This document shows positions 49,043 to 63,973 of a stretch of 64,000 nt of DNA, piece by piece (positions within the stretch are counted from its first letter, which is position 1; every line of letters starts with the position of its first letter). Below the pieces are notes generated by a model, which was not told where the DNA came from, ran no database searches, and saw nothing but the letters and a program-made list of their open reading frames with translations. Origin of the DNA: Climacium dendroides (lineage: Eukaryota > Streptophyta > Bryopsida > Hypnales > Climaciaceae); the NCBI GenBank assembly GCA_950106755.1, contig OX467083.1:30499029-30563028 (forward strand), written 5' to 3'. A program made the position numbers and the translations under genes.

Positions 49043-52000
49043 CTAGAGACCTCTTTGTCGTTTTTGGTCTACTATTTTTCGTTTCTTCTGTGCTTGGCGC
49101 TTCTGATTCAATCTGATCTTGCGTTTAGCATTGCGCTCTGGATCCACAAGCACATTAAGCTTTTGTGCTCGTTTGCGTTTTTCTCGCAGATCCTTTACTC
49201 CTTGCCGGACATTGCTATATGCTTGTACAAACTCATCGACTCCTAGTAATCCTCGCAAGTCATTTAGCACCTCATCACCATATGTCTTGAGCTCCTCTGC
49301 ACTCCCACAGAAACATAGCCATCAGCACTGAACATAATTCCAAAAAGACAGCAAAGAGAAGCAAGTAGAGATGAGCAATTTGAACTATTAGTTCTAATAA
49401 CTAGAAATTTAGCAGACGTAAGACTCATTACAGACTGGAACATAGTCGCAGAGATCAATTAAAAGACAAAAAAACTCGGCTGTTACTCTACAGCAGTATC
49501 ATACCTTGCACTTGCTTAGATGCTGAACCTTCAGTAATTTTATATAGAGGTTCAAGTATGGACCGCAAATAGGGCTGGATCCCAGCTGATCCCAATCGAG
49601 AAGCCATTGCTGAGAACCATTGCAAGACGGCCTTCGTCTGCCAAGCCATGGCACATGCACAAGTCGTCAGTTCAATAATACACCAGTAAGTCAGTATCGG
49701 AGGAAAGGAGAGAAGGATAAAAATGACACGCGATTCAAGCTGACCAACTACAAAATATGTTTGGTGTGGTCAGAGCACCTGCATGGGCTGAACACGAAGG
49801 GCAACTTTTTCCAGTCTTCTGAAAAGAAGTGTTAAAGCCCAACATGGAGTATTTCCATGCAAATTTTGGTCATCAATGTTCCCAGAAACTGTAGGTAGGT
49901 CTTGATCCCTGTCTTCAGAAACTCCATCTTCAGCATCCAGATTGTGGGTCTTGTCCTTCAGAACTCTCTTATTTGCACCCAGAATTTCTTTAGCTTGCTC
50001 AATCCTCTTTCGACTCTTTGGTTCCGTGACTTGGAAAGCCGATTCCGAAGAAGGAAAAGCAGATGAAACATACAGAAGATTTTTCACTGTTTGATCCGCC
50101 AAAGCACTGTCCATAATCTCCGCATCCAGCTGTTCACAGAGATACCCAGCAACAAGCAGAAGCCAGCTTGGATGCAGCAGTTGCTGTTCAGGCATAGAAA
50201 AGAGGATTTAATAAATGATCTTGATGGAGATTGAATACATATCCTAAATGAGCTCAACTCATATGTAATACGACAAAACCATATACACCACAAATTCTAA
50301 ATGCCAATTACATGACTACAATGGAACAAACTACACAAGTGTTTGATAACATCTCTCCCAGTCCCAAACTAGCCATGAAAGTAGAATCCAATGCAAGATA
50401 AAAACTTGCCTTTGATTTGCTGTGTTCATTGTTCTCGCCACATGCAACATAGTACATCCCAAGTAACCGTCCTGATGCTAATCGAATCCAGGAGTGCTTG
50501 TGCAACAACAAACTGCATACCAACTCCCAGAATTCCTGCAGAGGGACGACACAAACGCACGCAATGAGAATCAGATTCAAAACATAGGGCATCCACGAAA
50601 CCACACAGGAGATCGGGTTAAACAGCGACGAGATGGCAGGTACCTGAAACTCTGACTGAAGGGAGTATTGAGGAAATTGCTGCAGGAGTTTTTGAATCAT
50701 GATCATCGATGCATAAATTTCTTGCCAGTTTGGGATGTCGTCTTCTTCCTCTTCTTCGCTTTCGGATGCAGTACCCCTCAAAATAATGATTGTTGCCTCT
50801 AATACTTCCTCTACGTGTTTCGCAAACTTATCATTCATTACCTCAATCAAAAATCCCAGCACCTACAAAAACGTAAGTAATTTTAAAAGTAACGAATTTA
50901 CAAGTAAAAGAGAATAAAAATCAAGTTCTGGCAGGCAAATGAACAGGACAAAAGGATCTTGTTGTATTTAATTTATAAGTTGCATCCGCAAAGTAAGGGA
51001 TCAACACACTCAAAACAAAGACTGGACTGCAAATTCAAGGTTCTCACCTGTGCTGCAGGTCGCCACAGGCGGGAGTTGTCACCCTTGTACCATGTAAGTG
51101 AAAAGTCTACCATTCGCTGAAGGGCACGAGGACCAACCCTGCTCATAAGCACCTTCAACACTGTCCCTACCATGGCTCGAACATGATTTGAATTATCATT
51201 CACTAGCCTTGCCACTAGTGGTAAGAAAAGTGACTCAGCGTGCTCTTCAACTACGGTCTCAGGGAACTTCATAATTACTGTATGAAGCATTTCCAGTGCC
51301 GCTTCACGACCACTCGCATGCTCGTACCTATTGATTAAATTGGCAGCAGCATAAGTTTGTGATCTCTATGAACAAGATCGCAAAAAGTAAAGGACCCAAC
51401 TGACGCCACGGTATACTCTCACGAAACTATCATTCTTCAAGTCAAGAATGCTAACGACAAGAAATTTCTGGCGTTCTAATGGTACATTCAAAGACTTAAT
51501 CCGAACATGACATAGGAGATAAAGACAGGCTCTCAACCAGAAGACTACATTAGCAAACTAAAAAGGGAACTTTCAAGGTGCTGGAAACACATGAAATCGT
51601 ACCCTAAGTTTGTTAGGAGGAAGTCAAGGTGCTGCTGTAGACGCTTCACTCCAAGCGGGTAGTCCAGCAAGAACTGCAGAAAAATTTGACTGCATACTTG
51701 TCGAACAGGTGATAGTTGACTTTGAACCATCACTTCAGAAACACGGGTCATCATATCATAAAGCTCCGGAACAAGAAGTTTGCGACTGACAACAGCCTTC
51801 AAGAGAGACAGGGCCGTGCTCCCCGTAGTACTTTCTAAGTCACTGAACACGGGAAAGCATAGAAGCAACCGGAGTTGATCATCTGTTATTTTTGCCGTCT
51901 TGCAGTGTCGAATGAGCGTGATCAGAAGCTGGAAACAAGCCTGCATCACTGGAGTATCTGTCTTTCCAGATCGCTGCGCCATATTGAACACTTGCTTAGA

Positions 52001-55000
52001 CATTTTCGCTCCAAATTTATCCACAGAGGGCAGAGGCAACTTTATGAGTACACTCAAACACTTCATTACTCCTGACAATACACCATCATATTTTGAAGAC
52101 AAAAATCTGAAGAAGATATCCACCATAGGGTCCAGCATTGATAAAGTCAGTTGATCTTGGAAGCTTATCTTCACTTTCTTCAAGTGGGTGTAGAACAACT
52201 GAAGAGCAAACTCTGTAAGCAGATGTGCATTAGGCGTTCCTAGTCCTGTAGCTATTGCATCTTTGTTGTTTCCGTTCCTGTCTTTGCTATAATTCAATTC
52301 TGCAGCTTTTCCAGTAACTGTCTTGGTCAACCTTCCAGCTCCCTTCCCTTCCAATTTTGCCTGATTCTTAGCAGCCAATGCAAGCGCTACAGCACTTTCC
52401 TCTTTAAGGCCATCTTCCATTAGCCCGTGGACCAATATAAAAAGAGTATCTTGGCTGACCGAGGAGTTTGATTGTATACCAAGAGCTATTTGCTTCAACA
52501 TCGTCTCTACCTTCACACGGTTTTTAGGTGAAAAAGTTTTGGGTAGATTCCTCCTAATTGGACCCAACATTGTAGGAACTTGCGTTGGAAAAGTGATAAC
52601 TTGAGCAATCAGCCTCATGCTTTCAAAAGATCGCATGTGCTTAGTTTCTTTCATCTTAACAGCAATAGCTTCCACATTTCTTTCTTCTGCTACTTCACCC
52701 ATAATGTCACTCTCCAGCATCTCCAAAAGTAGCGGAAGGCAGTAATCAATCCCACCTACTTCCACCGTTTCTGTAAGTTTCACCAGAACAGAATGAAGGG
52801 TGTAGCCCAGTACATGAACCTCAAATCCTCTTTTCAGTGAAGCCTTCAACACTCCGGCAATGAAATGTAAATATTTAGCACCCAGAGAGGCAGTTACTGC
52901 AACTAGTGCAGAACGAGCCTCATCTCTGACGGCCTGGCTGTTTCGATTTTTAAGCAAATTAGTAATGCTTTGCACTATCCGAGGCAGCTCAAGCTCCATT
53001 ATTTCCTCTGGCATAAGCTTCAAAATTTTCACCAGCGCAAGGGCCACCGGCGCATTGACGATATCCATATTCGAAACCATCACCTTGGTGAATTCGGGCA
53101 GAACCCGCTTACGAAGAAGCACCTCTATCTCAGATGGCAATGTTCGTGTATGATTGTCTTCGGCCTCATTAGTTGCATTGCCACTAACATTCTCTTCAGT
53201 TTTAGACTCAAAGAAGTGGAAAGCATCAAGGGTTGCACACACCAGTCGTACTAAAACTTTCTGATGTTCAACTTTTGAGCTGAGGAACCTAAACGATCGC
53301 ATCAGCAACCCGAAATATGGTTCCCACTGAAGTTGGCCGGCTATACATGCAACAGTTTCAATTGCAGATCCCACCAGATTTCCTTCCTTGTCACCTTTAG
53401 CTTCAAATATAGAATTCATAAACAATGGCACAAATATCCTCAAAAGAGCACCCTGAGGAAGGCAGACAAAATTTCGTGAGTAATTGGATCTATATCAGAA
53501 TATTAATAACACGATATTTGTCGAGAAAATAGATCAATTCTTCACGACAGGACTCGACCGATTACCTGAGAGAAATGTCCAGCATCACACAAAGTCCTGA
53601 ACTTTGCCATAGCCTTACCCCTTCTGTGAACCTGCGCAGCCAAATCAACAGCATCAGCACCCATAAAACCGATTTCAACTCCTGGAGTGATCGCAAAGTC
53701 AATCTCCATCTTGGTATGTCTGCACTTAAAGCAATCCAACTAACAGTGTACGGTACCGAAATCTTTAGAAGGTGGACGAAATTGCAACCTGAAGATGAAC
53801 GATATTATAAAAGAAGTCTACTTCTGGATCAGTGGACACAAGGCTTTGATATTCGCTCAAGGCCGGGTTCGTCGTAAAACTCAGAGCCATTTCACGAAGT
53901 AAAGCAACCCACTCCTGCAGCGGAAGAAGCAGGTTAGTCACTCGATGAATTTAAACTGCTCAGTAATACACATCTCACAGATAGAAATATAATCTTCATC
54001 CTACAGTCTTTGTGAAAGGCGGTGGAGCTTGGATAAAAGACACAACATCATTAACACCAATACATCGTTGTACATAGGGTCATCAGCTCAACTGTCGCAA
54101 TGCAAGTACAAGCGATAATATATTTGTAAGAACCCGAGCTTCAAAAAACAAAAACAAAATTTGAAAAATAACAGCACTTCACGATTGCCAGAACAGCAAG
54201 TTCACATTTCCAGTAAATTTGGTGATAATTGCATGTGTCAAACGTACCCTTCTCACAACAAGTAGTTCAGAACCCATCGCATTACGAACATGTGGAAGGA
54301 GAAACCTCTGGACCAAAGACTTCACCGATCCTGAATCAGTCTTAACATGAACCCCAGTTAAGCTAGCCTCCACCAGTTCGCCAGCTACTTCCCTATCAGC
54401 AGCATCAAGAGCCAAATCCGCATCCTCATCGATCTCGTCTGTTTTTTCACCTTGTAAATCGTCAAGGGATTCTTCTTCCGGTAGAGAGGATGCAAACTTC
54501 ACAAATGACTGCAAACGGCTAGAAGAACTATGTCTGAGAGACATGTCCAATGAACCCATATCAAAAACTGCCTGTGATAAAACAAGAAGTCCTGTTGATC
54601 TATTGAGTTGAGCAAAAAGCGATGCATCCATCCGCTCATAAGCTTGGAGGCGACGTTCATAGTCGAACTCTTCCATGGTTGAAGTGGACATGGCATTCAG
54701 GTCGGCTAGCAACTTCGCCTGCAAGAAAGAAGTAAAAAAAAGTCAGGTATAAGTCCAAATAAATGATGTAAATGAGAATTCGATCAACAAGGTAACAAAT
54801 CCAGCACATCATTGCTACGAATCCATCAATTCAACCAACAAAAACCATTCATATAATTTGCACTGGCATATTAAATATTTAGCAATGCACCCTCTGAACG
54901 CTAGCACATGCGACAAGCAATTTAACATCATTAATATTTTTTCTATGAAGTTAAAAATATGAAAAAATTCAGATCAAAGAGTGCGCCTGGAATCTCCAGC

Positions 55001-58000
55001 GAAGGCAGAATGAATAAGGTTGCATACCACAGTCGAAAGGGATGAATCAACTAGTGCAAACTCTTCAAGAGATTGGCAGATAGCAGTGCGATTTCCTTGC
55101 GTTGAAATTGACGCTAACAAGGGAGCCAGGGCTGGAAGACATTTGTCGACACTCTGAACGTCCAATGCTGGGGCCAGACCCCTGAGAATATGGAGAACCT
55201 CCATGACGACATCTGCACACTCAAACAGGAAGGTGAACCTTTAATATCAACAGGACACTTCAGATAAAGCATTAAACGACCTTCAGGAAGGTAAGGAAGA
55301 AATAAAAGAAGAGAGTGCCAGGTCTAGTTTTATGGCTAAAGGGAACGAAAACAAGAGGCAGCAGCAGGACCAGAAAACAGAAATATTAAACATAATCTAA
55401 CCTAGATCCATCCGCTTCTTTGCCTTCAAGAAAGGAAGTAACACATCCACCAATTTTGCTGTCTCCTGCTTGTCTTTGACATAATGACTGAGACGGCTCA
55501 GTATTCTGAGTTCGCGTTTCACAGAAAATGCTGACTTCTTACCCCTGGTGATAGAAGGATCGGACCATTCAGTAGTTAGCCTATAAACTCTTCAAGCTTA
55601 CAGATACGCAGGATTTAGAGCAGGATAGATGTGCTTTCTGAAAAAGAAACTAAAGTCAAGCTTTCAGAGGAACAATCTAATTAAACTCTTTTTAAGTTCT
55701 AAGAGAATTCGTGAAATTCAAAACGGTGTAGTTCTTACTTGATTTTCTCCCGCCTGATCGTCAAGAGATCGTGAACCCTGGCAAGCAGAACCTCCAGATG
55801 AGGTAATAGTACTGTTGTCACTACCTCTTTGCCATCTTCTCCATCTTCTTCCTCAAGATTCAATAGACCCTCCACAAGACTAACAACTGCAGCTATGACG
55901 GCCGGTGTAGCTGTCCTGTAACTAAATACAGCAATGACATTCGGCACAAGGGTAAGGTCACGAGTAAGAAGTGGTGCCAAAAGCACACTTTTCCCCATCG
56001 ATAGAAGGCAGGAGAAGACAGCCCCTGGAGAAGTGCTAGAATGATTCTCTGCAGCAAAATTTTGAATTGATGGCGAAATTGACTGAAAGAAGATATCCCA
56101 ATAAACAGGGTTATAGTCGAAGTCTTCAAACTTGCTCAATACTGTGGCAATTATCTTCAAGCAAAGTGTTCGCAGGTCGTGACTGCCACCGGGGTTAGTT
56201 TTCAGCTTGTCGGCCTCTACCTCATCCTCGTTCACGTCTTCTGCATCCATGTCTTCGTCATCAACAACTTTGTCTGCAATCTCCATTAGAATTGTCGATG
56301 GCTTTACATCGGAATCGCCAGTGCTAGTATCAACTTTCATGGATGCATTACTTGCTGGATCAGATTGAGTTTCACCGAGTTCCCGAACCCTTGATTTCTC
56401 CACGGCCTCCAAATCCATATAATCAACTGGTCTTGGATCCGCTGGTTCTGACTCCTCAATTCCAGCCAAAGATACTTCACATGTTCCCGCTGTGCTTTCG
56501 AGAATCTTGAATACTAGACTAAGTAAAGCGTGCAAATAGGGTCCAATTCTTTCCCTGCCAAAAATATCAAGGGAGTCCTTGACCATGTGCAAGAACCCCA
56601 TCTTCCGCTTATACTGCAGAGCTGCTACAGCGCCAAGATCAACCCAGTCAATGAAATTAGAAGTGACCTTTCCTTTCAAAACTGTAGCTTCCCATTTAGG
56701 CGTTGATCCCTCTAATACTTCTAACGCGACTCCAGAGAACGAAGCCTGCAGTGGCCTCAGCAGAAGAGAGAAAAGTGGAGCCAGCTCCTCGGTCTCTAAT
56801 TGTGCCAAAAACTGGAGCACTGAATTCCTCTGAACACCTGCTCCAACCTGAATATAATGTAGAAAGTGAGTTAATAAATCCCTTCAACTAGTATTAAAGA
56901 ATCAAATTTGCAATTTTTCGGTGACGTGGACGTAGCAAATCAGTCCAGTATTCAGTAACTCTGTTGCCTTACCTTTCCAGCAAATTTGCCACTGCGTTTC
57001 ATAATCTTCGGATACAGAATGCGCAGTATCACTGATATCAATCCAGGCCGATGTTCTTCTTGAACTTGATGCGTCTCTTTTCCGATGGTCCATGTGACAA
57101 GTTCTTCTCGGAGAGTCGAATATGATATGAGATTTTGCAGATGTGCCACATGTGCTGTCAGAAAGCCGTCTTTCCAGTTGAGCAGACATTCAAGACTCAA
57201 CAACTGAATTGATGGATCATTATCCATAAGAATCCTGCACAATGTGATTTCTTTCAATAATGACATCTCAAAGAACCCCATCATTTAGTCACGATAGAAC
57301 AAAATACATAAAGGAGACCCATACATGCTTAACAGTCCTCAATTCTGCAAAAATCACCATCTCCAAAACAGAATAAATACTACCAGAATCCTCTCGCAAC
57401 AAGGAACAGATGATGCTATGCCCATGTAATCTAATCAGATAGTGATAAATGATTGTAAAATTCTCCGACTAAAATATCCAAAAAGCACTAATTCTGCAGT
57501 TATGGCCAGATATGAGGATAGTAGATTTTTGCAATCACCAAATGTCCTCCATGATGACAAACAATAATTCACTGAAGTTAAAATTAAACAAATCATCTTC
57601 AGGAATTGTGAGTGAACATTGTTACAAGGGAACTACAGTAGACATTCACCTGTTCAATAAGATTTCCTTCACAAGTGCCCCTTTGTAGAATGCTCGTGCA
57701 TTCTTCATTTCTTTCAGTAATGTTAGCCATTCTTTCAGGGCTTTCTTCCAATCTTTGCCGCTCCCTCCCTTAACCAAAGCAGAGGAATCACTGCAACAAG
57801 CAACAAGCAAACAGAGAATCCCAAGAAGAAAATTAGCCTCACGTGCACAAACAACATAAAGTATCAATTAATAATAATCAGAGCTCAAGCAACCAAAGGA
57901 GTGAAACATAAAATATTTACAGCATTCACTTTCCGAAACAATATCCAAATAGAATTTTCAAAAAAGGGAATAAGACAACCTGTCCTCATCAGTTTGACCA

Positions 58001-61000
58001 ACGAATGCAAGAAAAAGAGGAAGAAGCTGCCTCGACTTCGCTTCTGCAAACTTCGGAAGTTTTTGAATGGTTCGAAGGAGCAATGTCAAAAGAGTAGCAG
58101 TAGCAGTGCTCTCAGTCTTCTCAGATAATCGAGAATCCAACCTTCCTTGAGAATCTGTTACAAAACCAAAAGTCGTTCTAGTAAATATCTGACCTCTCAA
58201 AGTTATTGCCACCCCACAAGGATCAAAAAAACGTTGTCAAATTTTTGCTGGTAGGTTACACTGTAGATAATTATGAATGCATAGCTTATTACCCATACAT
58301 GGGTTGCAAAAAGAGAATCCACAAGAACGGTAGCAAGAATAATAATAGGTTCTATGAACAGTTGAGGCAAGGAAAGAATATATATGATCACTTCCAAGCA
58401 TATATCTTTCACGAAATATTTACTCTACACGGCATCCGTCCATTTTGCGACTATCCTCAGTTCAACAAAATAGCACATAACTGCTCGATTCAAAAGAAAG
58501 AAGAAAAAAACATTTCCCTCTCTTAATCTGACTACACCATAGCCAAATTCCTGGGAGGCTTAATGCACAATACATCGCTTGTACAAACCACTAGCTGAAG
58601 TATAGCTTCGTACGGTAAATTGCTGGTTAGGAGGAGCAAGGCAGGGCAAATGACTCATTCACATCACAAGCAAGGAATGTTGCCTGCGCTTTATAAAGCA
58701 AATCACCTGGTGGAATGGTTTCCTTGTCTTCTGCATCATCTCTTTTAAGTGATTTAAGAACTGGTTGCGATAAAAAGTCTTCCTGAAAATCCTGTAAGTA
58801 GTCTGTCAAGACACCCCAAGCAGAGGCACCCACCGAATCCACCAAAGCAGCTAGACATTCCATAGCCGGATCCCACAGCACCGAAAATCGATTACGCAAC
58901 ACCCCAATCATCGCATGAACAAGTGGGACTACGTAAGCACCCGGAATTCGCCCAGCAGAAACATCCACTTTGATGTGAGTAACTATCAGATTACTTTGTC
59001 TGCAATTTTCAAGTACCAAGGGAGCGGTCTCTATGGATAGCATCTGCTGTACCAACTGCGCAAAACACAGACAAGAATGATTGATCAAAATATAAACGAT
59101 AATATTTAATGAACTTGCTGGCCTAGTAAGTATCCTATCACACTAACTAAATAGAACGGGCTCTGCCCTCCTTCCCTTTCCCCCGCCCCCTAAGAGGATC
59201 TAAGGCTCAGTATGAGCAAATCCAATCAGGATAAAAAAATGAAACTCAGATCAGAAGAACCTCAACGCCTTTCCACAGCAAACACAACCAGGGACAAAAC
59301 CTTAACATATACAGTGCCAAGTAATAATTGTCATCGTATATGCAATGTGAGTAAAACATTGTACCTTACTAGTCTGGTTCATCTCTCTCTCATTTGACAA
59401 ACCGTTACTTCGTTTCTGTCGTTTAGGGTCGTTCTGAGTGCCGTCTTTGTGCAAGTCAGAAAGAGGCTCGAAGTGATTCAAAACTCTTAGTGTAGCAATT
59501 CTAAGTGTCTTCTCAGGAGATCCCAGATTTTCACTTGCAAGAGCGAGAAATTTGAGCGCAGCAGGAGCATTGAGCTCCGCAGGATATTCTCTAAGTCGAC
59601 AGTCCGTTTGAAAAGACCTTTTGTAAAACATGCACAGAAGTAAAGGCAATAGTAAGTTCTAGAAAAATGAACATCTGACAATGTGCACATTCGATTCTGA
59701 GCTTAACATGATGTGGGCACTAGGATCATATGAAACTATCACTTGTGGAGAAAACGAGAAAAAACCCACATGTCAGGTCTGGCCACATTCAGAACACCGT
59801 ACAAAGCTTATTTGACATTCATATTTACACGGTGCATCCATGATACGTGTACATCAGCCATCACTTCATTCACAAGAGTAAAAATTTCAATAAACTTCTA
59901 CTCAAACATCCAAGTTAGTTGGTGGCCTAAGAGATGATTACCCAAAAGAAGCGTCCAAGTAATCAGCAACAGCTTTCAAGATAGGTCCCGATTGTATGTG
60001 TCGGTTTGCGAATCCAAGAAAAGTAATTGCACACTCTTTCATACTCGTCCGAGTGGGTGCCTTCTGCAGAACTTCTGTGTGAGCAGACAAAGCTGCTCCA
60101 AGTAGAGTCTCTAACAGTTTCTTCCCGTCTCCACTAGTTAGCATGAAATCCTCTATCTTGCCTGCAAGAGTATTTTATAGTAGTAAGCAGGTTTGTTTGT
60201 CAACAATCCTATCAAAGATCCTCTAATGTCGGCAACCTAGTCAAAGCATACAAACAGGTAGATGCTTAACCTTTCTAGCAGACCCAAATTCTTCTATACA
60301 ATTAATGTAGATGTGCATAAATTGCATAAGGTTGTGGTATCGTTAGATATAAGAAATCATTCACATGTAACGATAATTTAACAACGGGAAGAAATCCAAA
60401 ATATCAACCCGGGAGCAACCTGTATCATACGCTGTTATGTATTCTTCAAGAACCACTGCAAATTCCCAGGCTCGTTCCGAGTGGTCGGCACCAGAAGCCA
60501 CAACGTGTGGGAAACAATGGAGTGCCATCCACACAGATGCAAGCTCATACTTTAGAAAAGCCTCTGACTTAGCTAATTCTTTGCCCTTCGGCAAGGATGC
60601 CCTCACCGATGTCGTTGACTTTTCAATGACCTTAATAATAAAGGTGATGATCTCCGTGCTATCAGGGACATGCTTTATCAAGAACGCATTGCTTCCTGAC
60701 GGCTCCATCTTTAGGCATAAATCTAGCACCAAAGGAAGCGCTTCTGAGGTATTTTCTTTAATCAATCCGCAAAGAGCCCTGAAAAGTGAAAAAAAGGAAT
60801 CATGAACTCACAAGTACATCACGTGTTGCAACAGTTTTCAACGTCAAAAGCTAGATTTCGTGATGTCAGCTAAGAAAGATACATACGCCCTTCACAATCT
60901 CACAGGACATTAAATTTGAGCATCAGGGCTTCGTTAGATGCTTTCCAAGATCTAAAATAGAAGGAGAAGCAAAGAACTTGACGCAGAAGGGCTTTAGAAG

Positions 61001-63973
61001 AGGAACATGCGCACAGAAAATGTTCACGAAATAAGCATAAACTCCCAAAAGCTCAAACGACGCCAACACGGTTTTAGAAATGCAGAAATAGTTTAAACAC
61101 GCAATACGTAAGAGGCATAAAGAAAGAAGTATCAAACCTCAATAAATAAGGAACAAATGGCCGCACCAAGTCATAGTCCTGCTCAATGATGCCTCTTAAG
61201 AAGGGCAGAAGACTGAACATTCCACAAACAGAATGAATCAGAATTTAAAATAGCCATTAACACTCAAGAGAGAATAACGACAACGATCCTTACCAGACAA
61301 CGATCTTTGACTGATCAAAACTCTTGCTTTATTTTCTAATAATGTTGGTACTCATATCAGGCTTGCACTACATATGGTTTCACCAGCATTAATAACACAT
61401 GCAACTAAAACGTACCTAGAACTCTTCTGACATGTGAAAGCCACAGCCCAAGTTGGTGCAGTCTTGGCTATAGTTGCTGGACCAAAGCTTGCACCTGCTT
61501 GTCGTCCATGGCTCTTAACTAGAGCCAACAGTAGTCTCAGGACCTCAGAACACAGAGTTCCTGCAGAGTCTCCTACTGTTTTCGCAGATTCCAAAATTGA
61601 TCCCTCGTTCCCTAAAATAAATTGCGGTTGCAGACAACTTGTGGCGATCTCAAAAAGTGGCTTGTAATCTGCACAGAATGCAACAATATCCATTAATCTG
61701 CTGCAGTCAGACCAAATATCAATGCCAGTCAGCAACTTCTGTTGCTAAACACCTCATCCATCTGATCACTCAGTCTCATTAAGCAGATTAAAAATATTTA
61801 AGCACACAGAAGTTCTCCAAAAGGTGCACTCACCTTTAACGCGTGTTCCTTTGCGATACTCAAGAACGACATTAAGCAGGGAAAGACACGCAGCCAGGTG
61901 CAACTGCACATCTTCTTTGGAATGTATACTCGTGTCTGACGACGTATGAGAAGTTTCATGAGCACCATTAGCACTAGGTTTCCCACCTTCAGAAGATGCT
62001 ATATTAGCATGATGAGCATTCCCATTCATTAAATTGGAAGAAACTATAGGGCGAGCATTATGACCACTCTGGCTGATCAAAGACATTTTGTCTAATTCTT
62101 GCATTATTTCTTCGCGAAGGCAGGTCCACAGAAGTTCTAACTTTTCCCGTTGTACATCTTCAATTATCCGGCTCAGAGTTTCCGTAACCACTTTGAGGGC
62201 AACAGACCTCCCCTCTGAAACCAAAAATAACAAAAGGCCATTAGCTTATGATAAGGTGTACCATGACGCAATTAGAGGCAGAAATGTAGCGGTCATGACT
62301 GAAACCGAAGGAATCGAAAGCTTAACCCTTACTACATTACGTTGAAGTCCTGAACATCCACTTCAGTAAACAAGAAAACGAAACCACCCATATATGACAA
62401 GCTTTACCTGATGCTCGACAAACTCATCCAACCCTCTTGCACCCAATAGCTTTTGTGTAATTAAATTCGAATAAGTCATGACACGAGCTTCTAATATCTC
62501 ACGCACCTGAAGTTTTGTTGGTCACCCCAGAGAGTATAGAACGATCGAGCAATAGTCTCAACAGGGGCTCTGCACGAGAGTGCAGACCAAAAGAAGGACC
62601 TCTGAGTGTGTAGCAGAATAGAGCAGCACATCCCGTTATCTTTTCCTCACCGGGATCTGCTTCAGCTTCCGCAACTATCCTACGAACTCCTGCAATTCGT
62701 GAAAGACAAAGTTTAGCAAGCTCCAGAAATCGTTAGCTTTTCCCAAATAGACTAATCCACGTATTGAGGCGCAACACCAACTTAACCAAAGACTGGGAAT
62801 CGCAATCATCTTCATTGGAATTCAACTAGAATGACTTGCGACTGATACAAGAAACCAATCCTCAAACTATTGGCTCCATCAGATATGTTCTTGACGCGAT
62901 ACCTTTAATCAATTGTTTCATAGAGGCATTTCGGAGCAAAAATGAGATGGCCTCAGCTGCAAATTCTTGTACGTAGGCTTTTGGATAATAACGTAGCCCT
63001 TTGGTCACCCTGACAACACCAGAGGTATGAATTAAGTTAAAAACAGTAAAATCAGCGGAACTACTTTCCAGAATCGAAGATGAAAAACGTATTACATCCA
63101 GCCTCAACTTCTTAAATACTACCTTCTGATACTGTTCCGTCAGAAAATCCTTCGAAGTTTTCGTAAGCTCTAAGGTCGAAGACACAACAAAGTACACATT
63201 GAGCCGAGATAATGCACTTACTTCAGAGAAAGTGGGATGTCGTTTGTGAGAAGTTTGCTTAGATACTTGATGACATAAGAAATTGAAGTGAATATCTGTT
63301 TATCACACAACCCCAGAAATGGACTTAAAAATCAGCTCTCATGCAACAGAGGCATAACACAAAAATAACAAGTGCACGAAACGAATTACCATCTCCAGAC
63401 TTTTGAGGGCAAAGACAGTGGATTTCTTCATTCGAAAATATTCCTTTCAGGCTCCTCACTCCTCAATAAAGAGTAAAACACTATAACTATGATAATACTG
63501 AAGCACATACCTGTTCAATGAGATCTGGATCGCGGTCTGCCCCTTCTTTCAATACGCCCACGCATGCATCCAAAAACCGCGGAATAAAACTGCAGATTCA
63601 ATTCCGTCACACCCCAGGCACCATCACAGCAATGCAACTCAAAAATATTAAAGCCCGCAAAGCTCTTTCTGTTAGAGATTAAATATATCCCGGCATCAAG
63701 ATCATATTTACACCCTTGCTTAGATAGGTTCTCTTTGATTGACATTCATCAAACGGATCTCACGGCATTCAAAGCAAAAACGCTGCCCAAATGCTTAAAG
63801 GATTCAGAAGACACTTACGGTACAAAATCTTCCCTCAAGTCGCGAGACAGAAGCGCAATTAAGCTGCATGAACAAACACACCCAATCATATACGAATTAG
63901 TCTGAATAATAGTATCGATAAATTACCTGTTTCCTCTCATTTCTCTTCTCATTCCACCAAGCAGTCTCAGCTC
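49043..63973 (-). CDS. UTP20: UTP20/DRIM, SSU-processome ARM/HEAT-repeat protein (5' end outside window)
   Basis: UTP20 is a giant helical-repeat component of the nucleolar U3 SSU processome, needed for early 18S pre-rRNA cleavages. Thirty exons, high to low: 63973-63927, 63863-63819, 63589-63511, 63443-63390, 63295-63222, 63009-62903, 62689-62507, 62214-61834, 61668-61416, 61212-61138, 60778-60420, 60161-59942, 59590-59365, 59055-58668, 58154-57980, 57790-57650, 57234-56973, 56847-55739, 55544-55402, 55212-55028, 54718-54248, 53914-53789, 53631-53566, 53452-51603, 51327-51048, 50862-50644, 50535-50410, 50183-49779, 49637-49505, 49296-49043. All join in phase (2,811 residues). Family blocks: LRYYPKAYVQEF, DYKPLFEI, KRELRILSRLS, AKLLADLNAMS, EWVALLREMA, VHRRGKAMAKFR, YEHASGREAALEMLH. 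Acidic linker (DDEDMDAEDVNEDE) in exon 56847-55739; Lys/Arg-rich C-terminus. Only a short N-terminal part should be missing. Intron 50409-50184 is GC-AG. Confidence 0.93.

Noticed and set aside
53632..53719. UTP20 exon starting at 53719
   Set aside because: The frame is open, but the family continues HLQ-VHRRGKAMAKFR, which requires the acceptor at 53631/53632. Phase agrees only there.
61669..61738. Extension of the UTP20 exon to 61738 (open frame continues, with acceptor-like CAACAG)
   Set aside because: That joint breaks the reading phase. The acceptor GTGCAG before ATTACAAG at 61668 restores phase and gives the family motif DYKPLFE.
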